This document shows, piece by piece, positions 10,075 through 24,700 of a stretch of DNA of 64,000 nucleotides. A program made the position numbers and the translations under genes. The notes beneath the pieces were generated by a model, which saw only the letters and a list, made by a program, of their open reading frames with translations, had not been told where the DNA came from and searched no databases. The stretch's first letter is position 1, and each line of letters opens with the position of its first letter. Origin of the DNA: Asterella californica (lineage: Eukaryota > Streptophyta > Marchantiopsida > Marchantiales > Aytoniaceae); assembly GCA_036924285.1 (NCBI GenBank), contig JAYKYS010000004.1:16586001-16650000 (forward strand), given 5' to 3'.

Positions 10075-13000
10075 TTGAGATACGTTTGACGTTATGTCTT
10101 CTGATATTTGTATATATACTACACAAATGAGATTAATTTCATTTTTCTACTTGGATGAACTCAAACCAATATAACAAACGATCACACGATCCAGATTCAA
10201 AGTTGCAACTTTTCTTTTAATGAAGATAACTTGATACTTCCTTGCACAAAAAGGTTTCGTTTATTTATAGTTAAGGGTATGAGCACATTATACCGTAATT
10301 ATGCAAAAGAGTATCAACGTTTTTTCTGCTGATGATTAACTGATCATTGTCGAAATCCAGACCAACCGGCCCATGCACACGTTTTTGTCCTGTTATCGTC
10401 TGAAATTCATACTAAAGTTCGTATTCGTCAGGCAGACGCTTATTATGCAGAAGTTACATCTCATCAGTACGTGATAGGAATAGGGAAAGTAACCAGAATT
10501 ACTGCTCTTGGTGAATGTCATAAAGATACGGTGCGAAAGCCGCCGCTGGATCACAGGGATCAGAAGAAAAATGCCAAAATAATTAAAGCTGAATTTGGAC
10601 ACACAGTTGCCGAAAGAACAAGGCGCTTCGCAATGGTACTGCGAATTCGCGAGACTATGCATTTGGTATAGCAGAGAAAGAACAAAGTGGGTGACACAAG
10701 TCAAGTAAGAGCACAAAACGACAAACTATTTCAGGATTTGTCATCTTTCGTGGTTCTTTTCAAATCGACGGCTAGATGGGCGTAGAAAAAGTACTGCAAT
10801 ACGTTCTGATCATGCAGGTGTAGTTGAGGTTCGTATGTTCTATTCATTATTCCATCTCAAGGAACAAGCATAAGTATTATTTTCAAAGAATCATTTCTCG
10901 AATCCCTTTCCAGAAAGTAGCTGATTCTTTTCGGTTATAACCCTCCCAGTTCCCAACAAAGTAAATGTGTAATAAGTTTCAAGCACAGGTATACGTAACA
11001 ACGTGAAGCACAACTTTTCTTTCCGGTCATTTTCCACTTTTCCGGATTAACAAATTCTGTATTCCATTATATATATGTATATTTTCCCCGGCGTTGAAGA
11101 AAATTGTGCAGGAGTGATATCTGATATTCTCAGGAAAAGAAAACCGAGGAAAAGACAAACAAGAGAAACCACAATCTTTGTACGTACCTACAGCACATGT
11201 ACTGCAGAAACAGTGCGGTGCGCATCGCTTTTCCATCGGACCAGGAAATGAAACCTCATTGGACGATTCCGATTCATTGCCGCGTTTGTCAGAAGATGAA
11301 CGTTTCACCACTTTTCAAAATTTGCCCTGGCCTTCTTCCCGTGATATAGGCCGTGGCATTAGCTTCCACAAGAAGAACGAGAACGCTAATGTAAACCTGT
11401 GACAGAGTTGCAGTTGCATGAGTTTACCGTAGCTGCTGCTGATTTCGTTAGGGAATTGCTCGAGGCGGACAGTGCGCGGAATCTGTTTCGGGACTGGAGT
11501 TGAGTACAGCACTCTACTTCGATCGAATAGCTCAGCAAAGATGTTGATGACACATCCCCCCGCCATCCGATGGATGTATGTGCGTCCAGGGAACCCCGGC
11601 AGAGTTGCGGTAGTAGTAGTAGTAGCACTGTAGTATTCAAAGTGATATATTATAATTCAGAGTGACACAACAAACATGCAATCTACTTTTTCCCCTTCCG
11701 GATCCGGACAGGCCTCTCTTCCATGTGTAGGACTCTTTGCGACTGGCGTTTTGTAAAGGACACTTTGCGTTGCGTTCGTCCACGAGGAGCTCAGAAGGAA
11801 GTGGGACTTGAGTGGAACGTAGAGAATAATAAATAATAAACAATAAATAAATTAGATAATAAACAAAATTAATCAGCACCCTGTAAGTCACTCAGTCACT
11901 GTTGCAAGCGTTTTGTGTCTGTCGACTGACTGAGCGGTCCGGACGGATGCACTACAACAGCTTGGAAGTTTCATATGGAAGATCGTATAACTAACACTCG
12001 CTCTCTCTCGGTACTAGTCAGCAGAGCTTGAGAGAGCGCCGCGTCATCATGGCCCTGCAAAGAGAAATTCCCGATGCAACCACTAGATGATGGAACTCTT
12101 TTGCTGAACAATAATCTAGAAAAAGAAAAGAGAAGGGAACCTTTTTGTCCGCCGGGTTATGGGGGGCCCTTTTGCCTGCTGATACAGCACGAATATCTGA
12201 CTTGCTTGTGATAATAATCAGATTAATTTTTCTTCTTTCCTTTCTTCACTGATGACACACGTGGAAAACTATGCATGCCAAGTGCCCCGGCGCACGTAGG
12301 CAGGGAAAAGGAAAAACGCATAACGAGGGATAGAAAACCAGAAGAGATTGGCTGGCCGGTTCGGTTTAGGGGTGGTCATTTTGGAATTTTCTTGTACCAG
12401 TCTGTTGTACTGCCTCGTCATTTTATCATTTTTTGATAAGTATATATATATATGTTAGGTAAAGCATCTATACTGAATAAAATTGAACTGAACTTTTATC
12501 TAAATATTTACTGATAAGTCGACCGAGAATCGCGCTTGCATCTGGACATAACCCATAGGTACAATACATACAAACGCGTTATCAGAACTACAAGACCGGC
12601 CCTCTGCGTAGTGAGAAATGGGCATTCATCCAGTAGACAGCTACTGTAGCTACTGAAACGAGATATCATCGTACTAAACCCTACCTCGAGTTCCCCGGGT
12701 AATTTGATAGCACTGGGGGACCTCTAGGCCCTTGAGGCTTGAGGATTCTCTATGGAGGACCTCCTACGAGGCTAAGAGGCGAGGACCTTCTGAGCGACTG
12801 CGATGAGTATACTGTATGGAGTCTAGTACTGTACTGTATGATTCTTTCTTGATGTGCGTACTATCAAGTACATACGTGTTGCTCGGCTTGTGGGTTGTCT
12901 CCACGTGAGTGTCAGAACGGGCTTCGAGCATACGTCAGTAAACGCCAAAGAAAGGTGCAGGGATAGATACGGTAACCCCCCCCCCCCTGCTGAATGCCCT

Positions 13001-15559
13001 TGCTCTTGTGAAATTTTCCTACAATTCATTCTCCTGTCCATATAACTGATGAGCACGCGCCAAGTATACAGTACCTATGATTAACCTCGAGCTCCATGCG
13101 TGTATATACACATCACGACCTTCATGAACAATCACAAGGGAAAATCTTGGCCCTGAGCAATAGTAAGTCCAGGAATATGAGTATATACTATATAGGAATG
13201 GTCCTGTATATGTTTTGGAAAGTAGCAGTCGGGAGGGACACACCCCAGGAAGCAGGAGTGGATATATTTAGAGTACTAAGGACTCCGCCGCGCCGTAAGA
13301 TAAGTCTGTACGGAGGGAGCGTCTCTCGTCCGGACTGGGCGTGCCATTAAACCATGACGATTATAATAAGTACAGAAGTAGACTTTTGACAACGGAAGTC
13401 GCAACCTTGTTTTTACGCCTTTGTGTAGGCGGATCAAACGGTTCAATTCTGATTTATCTCGGTAAAACAGCAATGATTCTGATATTTGTAGCGGCAACCG
13501 CAAGAACATTACGGTGCCTGAGATTTGCCACGGAACCTTTTCTTCCCGTACAGAAAAGACAGAAAAGAAATTAATAAAACTCCTACGGTACCAACAGTAG
13601 TAAGGAAGGAAGGAAGTCTCCATGCGGAATCAGGACTGACAAACCGCTAGCCATATTTGGCAGGTGATTACAGTTGGTGTAAGCAGCGCGTGTCACGGCA
13701 ATCCGATTACGGTAGAATAAATGGAAGAGTAAAGTACAGTAGTGACGATGAGAAGCAGAAGGAATAGAAGAAGTGTGGAAGGAACTCTTCATGGCAAGAT
13801 AAAATGTGACTCTGCTGCCTTTCATCCGTACGTTCTCTACTTCCCGCAAGTGTGAGAGTTTAAAGTGTTTCCCTGAGTCCCTCTCCAGTCAGGATATGTC
13901 CCGATAGGCTTCATGGTCCATCTAAATGCGAGTGGGGACCGTCGGCTAGCTCGTGGACTGCGCGCTGTCCGGCCCATGACCAGGATCACGATTCGCAAAG
14001 CCAAGGTTAGAGGGCTATGGGCTTAGCTTCCTTGCGTCCAATCTTCAATTCAGCGATTAGTAGCTTCTTTTAGAGTCCTTGAGTGGCTCTTTGGGCTCCT
14101 TCTCTTGTAGGAACGGTCAGCTTGGACATTGTTACTTACCCCAGGTCTAGATCCATGGTCTGTCAATGGTTTGTTTGTCCACGGGAGTTGCTCTTTGTCT
14201 TGCTGCGGAAAACAATCTCAAGTCAGTAGAGCCCAAGACTTCTTCTTGCAGACCTGTCTATCAAGAAACCAATCAAGGACAGACACTCTTAGAACTAGAC
14301 TAAGTAAAGAATAAGTACTGCAACAGTCACTGTGCAAATTAAACAGCCGTGAAAATGCTCTATGATTGAAGCGGAAATGAGATCTTGAAGCGAAACAGGC
14401 AAATTCCGTTTGACATGCCATAGATGAACAAAGCGTTGCCTGCTTCAGCTGGTAGCTTCAGTTTTTCATGTGTACACTGGCAACGACGCTCTAGCGCATG
14501 TCGTCCGACTTGTTTTCATTTAGCTAGCCATGGGCAGAACGGACTACCTTTCTGAAGGTGAAAGACGTATGAAGAGAGGTCGTATTGGCCGACATCGAGG
14601 ACCTACAGACAGACACAAGACAGACAGAACCCCACCCCGCACTAGTACAGTCACAGTTTGCAAAGAGAGTTCACGCCAAGTGTATGCTATAACGTGTGCC
14701 CGTCCGTATAAACGTCCTTCGCTATCACGCACATGCATGAGTGGTGATCTACACGGAACTTGTATGACAGTCATGGCGCGTGGCCGAACCGCCCGTCCAA
14801 CTGAATCTTTCCGATCCTTGGACTTCCAATGACGGACGAAACCTGTGCAACTGAAACTTTGTTGGAAAGCCCACCATTTTGACGATTTGCCAGGACACAC
14901 ACACAGACAGTCATCAAGCTTTGCTTGCTTGCGTCGGACTAGCTACTTTCACGTCTATCTTGAAACTCGTTTGTGCAGCATGCACGAGCGAGCGGATAAT
15001 TCCCCGACCTGGGCAGATTTGGCGTGGCCCCGACATAATTAGTACTCAGGCCTTCAAAATCACTCAGTACGACGTTCTATCACATCTAACATCTGCCACT
15101 GAGGGTTCTTGATTCAAATCTGCGTCCGCGAGAATCGCATTCCTCATAATGTACACCGCTGAGGAAACTCTCAGTGCTAGGAAAGCAACCGAATTTACAA
15201 GCAAGTATCCCATCGCAAGCTCGATCCACTTCCGTAATCACGACCATAGGTCACCATGGCGGTAGTTAGTAGTTAATATACCTCGAAGGCGACGAAGGAA
15301 CGCCCGTCTGCGCAGCGTCCACAACTTGCGGCCGTGTCTCCCGTGATTGTAGGAGGAGGTCACGTAAGTATCGGGAGACGTTCGAAATGTTCAAACTTTA
15401 TCTCCCCGCGCGGTAGAGAGTCATTCCGTCTTCTTGTCTCGTAGTGAGAGGCATCTCTGAGTATCGACGCAGTGCATGCTTGCATATATGGATTTACAGG
15501 ATAGACCTTTTTGGCCATCGCATCTCCCACTGCCGTGGGGTGACTAGAGTGACTTAACC

Positions 15560-15615
<56 letters not shown>

Positions 15616-17172
15616 TGCTGGTAGAATGTGTTGCACATGAAGAACAATCTTTGAAGCCGTTGAAGCTATCTACCGTCACTCACACACAGAGCAAAGATCG
15701 AGAAGCTCAAGCCTAAACAATCATGTACGCATAATATACGAGGCCTAGAGAAACTGATCAATCGTCTCAAACCACTATTTCTCATTAGAAAGAATGCCCT
15801 GCAGTACAGTCTGAGGCACACAAGGGGCTTGGGTGCCAAGTAGGGATAACTTTCTGGAGCACTGCTCCTAACACTTTTAATTGTATATCAATAATGTTAA
15901 TGTCAGATGAGCTTACGCCATCTGTTGACAAATCTAACTGAAGATTGCAATGTCAACAAAGCTCGTACACTTCTTGATTTGAAGTCTAGTCTTCTGAAAT
16001 GCGATTTTGAGGGTCCGAATAAGGTATTGCATGATGAAAAGACATGGCCTTCCCACGCCAAAACAACTATCAAGTCAGAGTTCGTGGTCAGAAATAAGGG
16101 AAGCAGCTGCTTGCGGCGACTTGGGCTGGACACAAGCGAGTGTCCAAGTTAACAGAAGATCTGGCCACGCATTTCCTGGGACAGCTCCAGTTCCCCCGTG
16201 ATCAATGTGACTTTGGAGTCTCATATCCATACTCGCAAATGCCAAACATGCTTATCATGCTGGTCGGAGTTCCGTCCGCGAGATAATGCCGCTAAACTGT
16301 GCTCCAAGCCCAATATATTACCCACTGATAGATCGGGTCATCAAAGCGTAATCATCCATGTCGGGCCCCCGTTCGTTCATTCAGCAGTCGGATGTCAGCA
16401 CTGCAGAGTTCATCATCTTCGCGTAACAGCCAACCCCGAAATCACGCCCCTAAGAACTCCATAGAAGATTGAAAGTCTTGGCAAGGGCTGCAAGACGCCG
16501 ACCCATGTGGCTGCGGCTACGCCTGCATATCACTGTACAAAAAGTGATCTTCTCTCATCTTCTCGCACTTGTTCTGCGGGACGTCCTGTCGACGGGAACC
16601 ATAAGGGAATGTTGCAAACTGCAGCCTGTCATAATAGGACCCCAAGATGATCATGAAGCAGCGAGGATGAGACGTAGGGTGCTAGCTAAGAAGCTGTATC
16701 GGACCTTGTGCTGTACAATAGTGCCTTGGGCAGTAGAAAGAGCACAACGCAATGAATTCCAGACCGATAGCGGAGCGGATTGTGCACTGTAGACTGCTCA
16801 CAAATCGGGTCGTGTTCGGCCCTCCTATGACATCTTAAAATGTGTTTTGTAAGGATGACGTGTAGGCTGGATGCCACTGGCAGTTTGTGTTGCACTGCTG
16901 ATGCTGCTGCTGCTACAGTGCCAAGCGGTAGACCTGAGTTAGAAGTAGAAACTACCAGATCCTAACGAACTAGCTGCTATCATCATCATCATCATCTCAT
17001 CGTCAGGTCGATCATCATCGACAACTTCTGGCCTGGGCACCTCGTTCGTGATCTCCCAAATGCTACTCTACGCTACGCTGTATATGTGAGGGCTGAAGAA
17101 TGGGGGTCATTAACGTCCCATGGAGTCATGGCCGATGCAGATGCCCAGCTCAGAAGTTGGAACTGCAGATGT
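10075..17172. other. Long non-coding stretch downstream of the MYB gene
   Basis: No gene is recognisable on either strand. Open frames are short, overlap antisense partners and lack known domains. The bases just below 17173 would hold the 3' UTR of the MYB gene. A poly-C run lies at about 12976-12987, a TATATA run near 12440, and a short CAT-triplet repeat near 16981. Confidence 0.45.
15563..15611. repeat. (GA)n microsatellite
   Basis: An uninterrupted run of about 24 GA dinucleotides. It causes a spurious Ser-Leu repeat in a minus-strand open frame. Confidence 0.98.
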
Positions 17173-18720
17173 CTAGCGCTCCATGACCGCCACGGGCATT
17201 TCCTGACAAGGAGGTCCAACGAGCTTCAGCATATTACTCCAGTAATCCTTGCTCGCCATTTGACTCACATCGGGCCAGTTCCCTCCTGAAGCTTCAGACT
17301 TGTTCGTAGAACCCATAGCACTGTCAACCAGATCCAGCAACATTTCGGGAGGTAACAGTGAGCCGTAGCTACTGCTGCTCTCGTCCTCGCTAAGTACACT
17401 GCAGCTGCGCCCATCGCTCACCGAAGAAATTGCGGCGGCCGAGTCTAGTTGAACCAGAGGTTGCTGCCACAACGATGTGGGCGGAGGGTGCACGTTCACA
17501 CCACCCTCGTCGACAAACCCCACATTACTTCCCGGGAAAATGGATGTCTCCGACATGAGCCCGGGGAAAGATGTCACCGCTGTGCTGCTATTTTGCATGA
17601 GCCGCTCGCATTGCAGGAGAGCTTCTCCATTTACCATGCTATCTGGTGAACTGTAAGAGCTGTCTTGGCCATCGAACGGACGCAGAGTTGATGCTGGAGA
17701 CATCAAGTTTTCCATCTGATTTATTTGTGTGTTGGTCGCCCCCGACATGGACGACAAGTGATTGAGTAATAGGGCCGCACCAGCTGAATCAAAGTCCAAA
17801 GATGAAGCGCTGGGAGAAGACGTAGCTGTTGAACTCCTGCTAAACTCGTTTGACGTCAGTTGCGACTGTATCGTTTGCTCCCAGTGTTGCATGAAAGATG
17901 GTAACTGAGCCGACGGCAGATCGCTCCGCAAAGGACCGCTGGCTTGGGCTTTCCAAGAACGCAAAAAACTGTCTGGAGAAGCGCGTCGGGCGAGCCGGGC
18001 TTCAGCTTCCAAACGAGCACTGTCCCACTGGGCGAGATGACTCAACTTGGAGCAAAGGAGGGGTGGTGACTGTGTGGCCTTGTGTGTCACAGGGTCGATG
18101 CCCATGTGTAGCAGACGCTTCTTAAGATGGGTGTTCCAGTAGTTTTTGATTTCATTGTCAGTGCGTCCCGCCAGGTGAGCAGCAATAGCCGACCATCTGC
18201 ATACACAGATAAATTCCAAGCTGACCATTAGACCCCATGCGCCCACCACTTTTAACCACCCAATTGAACTACATTCAAGGACGAGAGCGGATCCTCACCG
18301 ATTGCCAAGGATTGCATGTAAGTGAATGATGAGTTGCTCTTCATCCAAGGAGAAACGTCCTCTCTTGATATCCGGCCTCAGATAGTTGGTCCATCTCAAA
18401 CGACAGCTCTTTCCACAGCGTAAGAGCCCTGCAATTGTCAAGTTACGAGACAACTCGGTCAAGTGTGCAACATTGATGACAGGCACGCAAGTGAACCCAT
18501 TTGACTAGTACTGGTTGTTACAAGCACAAAACATCTGTAGGCGTTCCCAGAGCTTCCAAATTAAACTTCAAGTAACACCCTTCCTACCGGCATGCTTTGG
18601 AAGAGCCCGCCAACTTCCGTGCCCATGACGTTGGATGTAAGCAACCAGCTTCTGATCCTCGTCCGGAGTCCAAGGTCCTTTCTTCAAACCCTGCTTGTCG
18701 CAGCACGGTGCTCTACCCAT
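17173..18720 (-). CDS. R2R3-MYB transcription factor, three exons
   Basis: A nuclear DNA-binding regulator built from three exons: 18720-18588 (133 bp), 18428-18299 (130 bp) and 18196-17173 (1024 bp). The introns of 159 and 102 bp begin GT and end AG. The joined frame gives 428 residues. The first two exon lengths and both split codons match the canonical plant R2R3-MYB pattern. The protein starts [18 protein letters not shown]2 carries W17, W37 and W57; R3 carries F70, W89 and W108, so the helix-turn-helix cores are intact. R3 lacks the acidic-Leu and basic positions of the bHLH-interaction signature. The MYB region ends [13 protein letters not shown], as in several plant subgroups with cuticle or stress roles. 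The long Ser-rich, acidic tail ends with [10 protein letters not shown] near the C terminus. The subgroup is not assigned. No stop or frameshift was found, so this is probably a functional host gene. Confidence 0.93.
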
Positions 18721-21700
18721 GCTTCAACAATCTCTCTCTCCTGCTGTCTTGCGGAAGGGCTTCCTGGGTGAGTGAGTTTGTGGAGTGTGTGAGTCCGTCT
18801 GTTGCCCTTCGGTACTTGTTTCTACTCGAAGGAGGAGAAGGAGAGGAAGACGACGACGACGACGACGAAGAAGAAGGCAAGCCCGATGCCCCAAGCTTGT
18901 AGGAGTAATAGTTGTAGAAGATAGTAGTATTTCAGTGGAAGAGTGGCAGCAGTCGCAAACATAAGATTGAAGATCTTCCAAGCAGTCGTAAGGACTTGGG
19001 GATCCCGTTCAACTTCCTCTGCGGATGAGATGCGAGCAAAGGTGAAAGCAGAACTGACTGTGTCCGTCTGGTCTCTTTTGTGCCTTAGGTGGTTTCTGGA
19101 CTAGCCTGTCCTACTCTATGGGCCACTAGCTCAGAACAATATCAGCTGCTTTCTCTCTCTCTCACTTCCTTTCTCTTCTCGCTCTCTCTCCGCCTTTTCT
19201 CTTCTTCGTCTTCTCTACTACTGTTCGTCGTCTTGGTCTCCTCACACCTCTATAATGTCGCAGCTCGTCCCAATTTCGTCCTGTGGTTACGGGAGGAAGG
19301 AGCCAATCATGACCTTCCTCTTCTCTTGAAGACCCTCTATTAGATCTCAACAAATAGCGATCCTCTGCTGAACAGAACAGGAAATAGCAATCTCGAGTCA
19401 ACCCCTTGGAAGTTGGGGACCGTCCGATAACTGCCACGTCACGGTGTAACAAATAAACCTGGCCCTCAGGTCGGATCCGGCACGAGCAGCAAGAGGCTCC
19501 CTTGGCCCGGTCGTTCGGATCATATGCTGTTCACTCAACCACGTTAAATCCCAACCGGTTCAGTTAGAACCATGGAGATGAAGAGGCTAATATGAAGCTG
19601 CGCGCGTCAATGTGATGCAGCTCTACTTTCCACGTGCCTTGTATCCTGGAATACGTGGCGGAGCACTGTACGATTACTACTCAACACCGAAGGCTGCGCT
19701 GCTGTCGGTCACTAACCGTGATGGTGTCATTTCCTTTCGGCATCCGCTAGCGGCTAACCCGATGGGTTACGTCTTCGAGCGAGCCTGGCCCCGGCCGGGG
19801 ATGTATCATTTCTGCTCGGCGGCGCGCGGGCGGGCCGGCCGGGTGGGCTCGGGGTGCTGGAGAGGACTACGTTGACTTGCGGTTTCCCAGGGCAGTACAA
19901 AATAGTCGCAAATCTGACACGTGACAAAGGCGCTCAAGACTCAAGAGGTGAGCCACTAGAATGGGGTCTGGGACTACCTCTCCTCCGACTCCTCCCCCCC
20001 CTCTCTCTCCCCTTCAGTCAGTGGATCCGTCAGAGATCATCTCACATCAAAGGTTCGAGTGCCTTCGCTGAGGTTTCACCGCGTGCAGCATTTTCGGCGG
20101 AAGGAAAGATGTGAAGGGCAGTAAAAGCGAATCCTGGGCTGAGTGGTAAAAAGTACAGGGTACAAGAGCCAGCCAGCCAGCCAGCACACTTGTTCTGCTG
20201 AATCTGCTCTGCTCTTCTCTTCTCTTCAGAGTTCGTCCAGACTCCAGACTCTTGCACTTGTTCGTCTCCTGCCTTCTATTTATCTAATCGTGCAGATCTA
20301 GAGTACTATACTTTATTAATCGAGAATGATTTGATTTGTAATCCTCTACCAATGAATGAACCCTGCAGAGCAAAAGGAGGACTGGGATGAATATTAATAG
20401 GAGAAGTCCAGTCCAGTATAAATTTATATATGAGAGCGTCCTTGCGCATCTATCTAGAACTGATGTGATGAAGAAGCAATCAGAGATTTGACTTTTGATC
20501 GTTCTTAAAGGATGCCAGGGCACATTCACTTGCACTTGACTAATAGCTCTCCTCCCGGATATCAGAGCTAAAATACAGGGAGGCGTTCCTGCCGCTGATC
20601 TATCTAAACATAAACAACATCGTCTTGTTTCCCGCGGCCCTCTAAATTTGGTGGGACTAGGCTGTGTATATAATCCAGAGAGAATGTGGCACGGAAGGAT
20701 TGTCAGCAGAAAACTCGCTAAAGAGGGCAGGAATGAAAATCGGGAAGTGAAGAGAAGTCAAGACCCAAAACCCAAAAGGCGAAAGATAAATATTCAGAAG
20801 CACTTTCGAGACGAGTGCCAAGCAACAACAAAACAATCAGAACAATTGTGCGAAGATCGGAGCGTTGATGAAGGGAGGGCCTTAAATGAAGGAAAGCATT
20901 TCCTGAAGTTGTGATTGGATTGTGCGAGAGCCAAAGTGGCGATGATGATGATGGAAGAACATGCATGCAGATGGGGTCGATTATAAGCAGGCTGCTTGTG
21001 AGTGAGTGACTGAGTGAGAGGGCTGAATAATGAACATTACAACTGTAGACGTGGTGATGTGGTGGTGTTATTGATGGGGTGTGTGCGAGTTGCCTGGTTG
21101 GTTTGCTCGTAGGGCACTGTTTCAGGAGAGTGAGCGCGACGAGGGAGGGAGTCTGCTAGGGCTTTCATGACTCCCCTCACGTCTCACTGACCATAAATCC
21201 CATGAATTGTTTACGATTTGTGGACGTTTACGGACGTGCCCTGCAAGTGATTGGGCCACGAAACGGGAAGGGAAGTGCCAAAACTCAATTCTAGTTTAGG
21301 TTTAGCGTCTCCACATCAAAGTACAAAACTTTACAGAAGTGGATACTTAGCTCTTCTTTCAAATCGGCCATCCCTATAGTACCAACGAAGACGGTGGGAG
21401 ATTTTCCACTACGCCGCAATGTCACCATGACCATGCCTATAGGCTGCAGCTGCTGCTTCTCTCGTATATTTTAGATAGCGAGCCTTCACGCCAGAAAACT
21501 GTCTCTTGGGGAAATTTTTAAAAGAATATAGTGTAGCGAGTGCAAACTTGCGATTCATTTGGTTTTCTGAGTGCTTTACGGTTCCTTTACTTAGATCAAC
21601 TTACTACCTCAAGGCTGATAATCAATGAATTTCACGTTGAACCTTCTGCTTACCGACTTGATGATACGTTTTCTACTGATCTCACAAACCTCATTAACTC

Positions 21701-24700
21701 GTATAACATCGTACGTTCTACATACATAATTGAGAACATTGCCGCTGGAAGAATGTGCACCTCGGGCGGGCTATATACCTAGATACGTACGTCACACCAG
21801 TTCACTTGTCTTCTCTTCTCTCACTTGAGGTTTCCCAATCCCTTACTCCTTAGTACGAAATGCTGATGTCCGGGGAGAAGAAGCCTCCAAGTTCCGTCAG
21901 TGCTCTGGCGCTTTGCTTGTTTGAGATAACAAGAAGCAAAAAGAAATGGTTTTAACGTTCCTCTCGTTCCATCTCATCCCACCACCGCCAAGGCAGTACG
22001 TAGTCGCTAGACGTCTTGTCCCCACAAGGAAACAACAACAGCAACATGTATAATTGTTTTCTCCAGTAACGATATGGTACTTGGTAACTCCAGTTACGTG
22101 ATCAAGTCCTTACTCCACAGAAGCACTTGAACATTCGTGAATCACGGGACGTACGTATCACCTACAGGAACAGGTCACCTCCATCTGTTTATTCCTGTCC
22201 GTGTACATTGCCGTCTCAAATGATAATAACAATAATTATTATTATTATTATTATTACTATTGTTACTTCCCCGTTCGGGGGCATGTTCCTCCGCCATCTT
22301 TGTCTCCCGACTTCAGGGGAACAGGGGAACAGGGGAACGTCCCTGCACGGTGGACGTTCTAAAATGCTTCTCTCTCTAACTGCCTCCTATCTCTCTCGGG
22401 CCGATATGCGAGTGGCAGTTTCTGCATCGTTCGTACTGCCGAGGATGATGATGGATTCTCGACTTTAGATACGAGAAAAGTTTGCAGTTTGCAGCGGAGA
22501 CGGACAGGAGTCAATGGTCGAGGTGATGACACTCACAAGGTAAGGGAGCTTGCTTGATTGCAGGTGGATGTGTGTTTCCAGGGGCGATTTGCGAGGAAGA
22601 GAAAAACGGAAGGAAGAGTTGCGGGAGTGATCTCGAATGAGTCAAAGTTTTCCACCTATCATCTTCCGGACTCCGCCTTGTCCGTGAGCCAAACTGCGGT
22701 TCTAGTTGAACTAGAAATAGCAACAAACTTCTAGAGTAACAAACAATCATATTCTCTCTCTCCCTCTCTATCTCGCTCTCACCTGTACAAACAAAGGCTG
22801 AACCTGACTGGGATTTGTCTCGTAACGACTAACGAGATACGGCACTGTGATTTGCACCTTACAGTTAGTTATGAGTGTATGAACGAACGACAAACTGTAA
22901 GAAGGACTTCGTTAGATATTAATAATGGACTTTCTATCCTCGCCTAGAAAGTGTGAGTGTGGACCAGATTGTCATTTCTGCTCCACGACAAAACGTAAGC
23001 TGAGTAAAGTTAGATGGGATACTGACTCCTCTCGAGTTACGCATCCAACCAAAACTGCAATAGTCGCAGAATGCATGCTTTCGAGTGCGTACTAACGTGA
23101 TGCTCGTTTCTTGGATATAAACGATAAAAGATTTTTTACTTTTATTTAAGTTTTTTTATTTTTTTATTTTTTAGTTGAAGGACCTCACGGCTTTTATTGC
23201 CCAAGTTGCAAATACAAGATACCAGATTTTGACCGACAAGATCGACAGCACAGGCAGGTCATCTTTCACTTTTCCCACCGTGCCATATGCGAATCTCCCT
23301 CCTGCAAAATCAGACTCGTGACCAGCAAAGTTGATGATGGTTTAGAGTTAGAGTTAGGGTTAGGGTTAGAGTTAGGTATATGCGAATACTCTTCCTTGTT
23401 GTTGGAACGCGTTTGATCGGCAAAACCTGGCTTCAGGCAAGTTCGGAACTGTACAGTAGGGGGAACCAAGTACTGTAGTAGTAAACGAACTCCCCGACGA
23501 ATTAGTTCAACTGCACAACTTGTCCATAAATGAGGTCATGAGTCGAAAGTTCCCTGCCGCCGTTGTAAATGCATGTTGAGCAAAGACTCGACCGACGTTG
23601 TGAATTCTCCTCTTGGTGGTCAAACGCAGTTCACAAAAGCACAAACTCTTTTCAGCGGAAATTTTCGGTCATGTTCTAAACAATAACTGTGTCTTTATGG
23701 GAATATACTGAGAAACTATTATTATATTCAGATATAAGTAAATGATAAGCAGGAGAGGAGAGGAGGAAAGTCCCATCTCAGCTCTAGTAGTTGACCTGAG
23801 ATTTGCTCTGGCGCGTGGAGGTAGATGCCACAGGTTGCTTCCGTCTCGTAGCACTCCTCGGCAACAACTGCTATGACAGTACAGTACTGTATGAACGCTA
23901 GCCTTAGCTAGCCTGGAGCTAAAAGGTATCTACAGTAGCTAGATATGTTTATGGTGGCACTTACAACACGGCCACAGCAGCACCAGCCAGGTTGGGGTGG
24001 TTATGACATCACGACGTAACGAGCCAAGCTCGATCGCATGTACGAACTTCGAAGGACAAGTACAGTCAGTCAGTAGTAGTAGCACTAGGCATATGCGAAA
24101 CGGGATTTTACTCTTCATCTTTTTAACTCGGAGCGAGGCGGATAATTCCTTCCACTAAGCTTTTAGAGCGTCCCTCGTAGGACCTCTCGAGGACGAGGGA
24201 AGCGTTACAAGCTTCCCTCCGTTATTATGATGACCTTTAAGGGAACAAGGAGGAAAAGCGGACGGAAAAAGGAGAATTCAAGGACTGGCCATGTGATAAC
24301 TACGATAGGCTTCACCGTCAAGCTGGATTTACATTGAGTGAGTTCTTCATTACTTTTTGCTTTCTTTTGTGAAAGGTCTCCGACGCTAACGGTGATCGTC
24401 GATTCAGGTTGATGGATTTCACAAGTTGCCGTCCGTGCCCGTTGGCAACTTGAGTTCCTCCGGCGCTTATGGCTTGGTGGAAGTCGGCGAAGCAAGGCAG
24501 AGTACAACAGGTCACGACACTAACCCACAAACAAGCATGAAACATAAACCTTAGTTAGTCAAACAGTCTCAAACTACATCTACAAATCATCAGAAACCTT
24601 CCTAAAGTATAGGAGAAACTACGAGTTTATAAACATTTTAGCGTTCAAAGACGGTCGGAGTACCTGCTGTTAGCTCCGCCCCCTCACCTGACGCAGCTTT

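Noticed and set aside
15360..15647. Minus-strand open frame with a Ser-Leu repeat
   Set aside because: The repeat is only the translation of a (GA)n microsatellite; flanking residues match nothing known.
19612..19875. Plus-strand 87-codon frame upstream of the MYB gene
   Set aside because: No domain, GC-rich end and antisense to the MYB upstream region; not supported as a gene.
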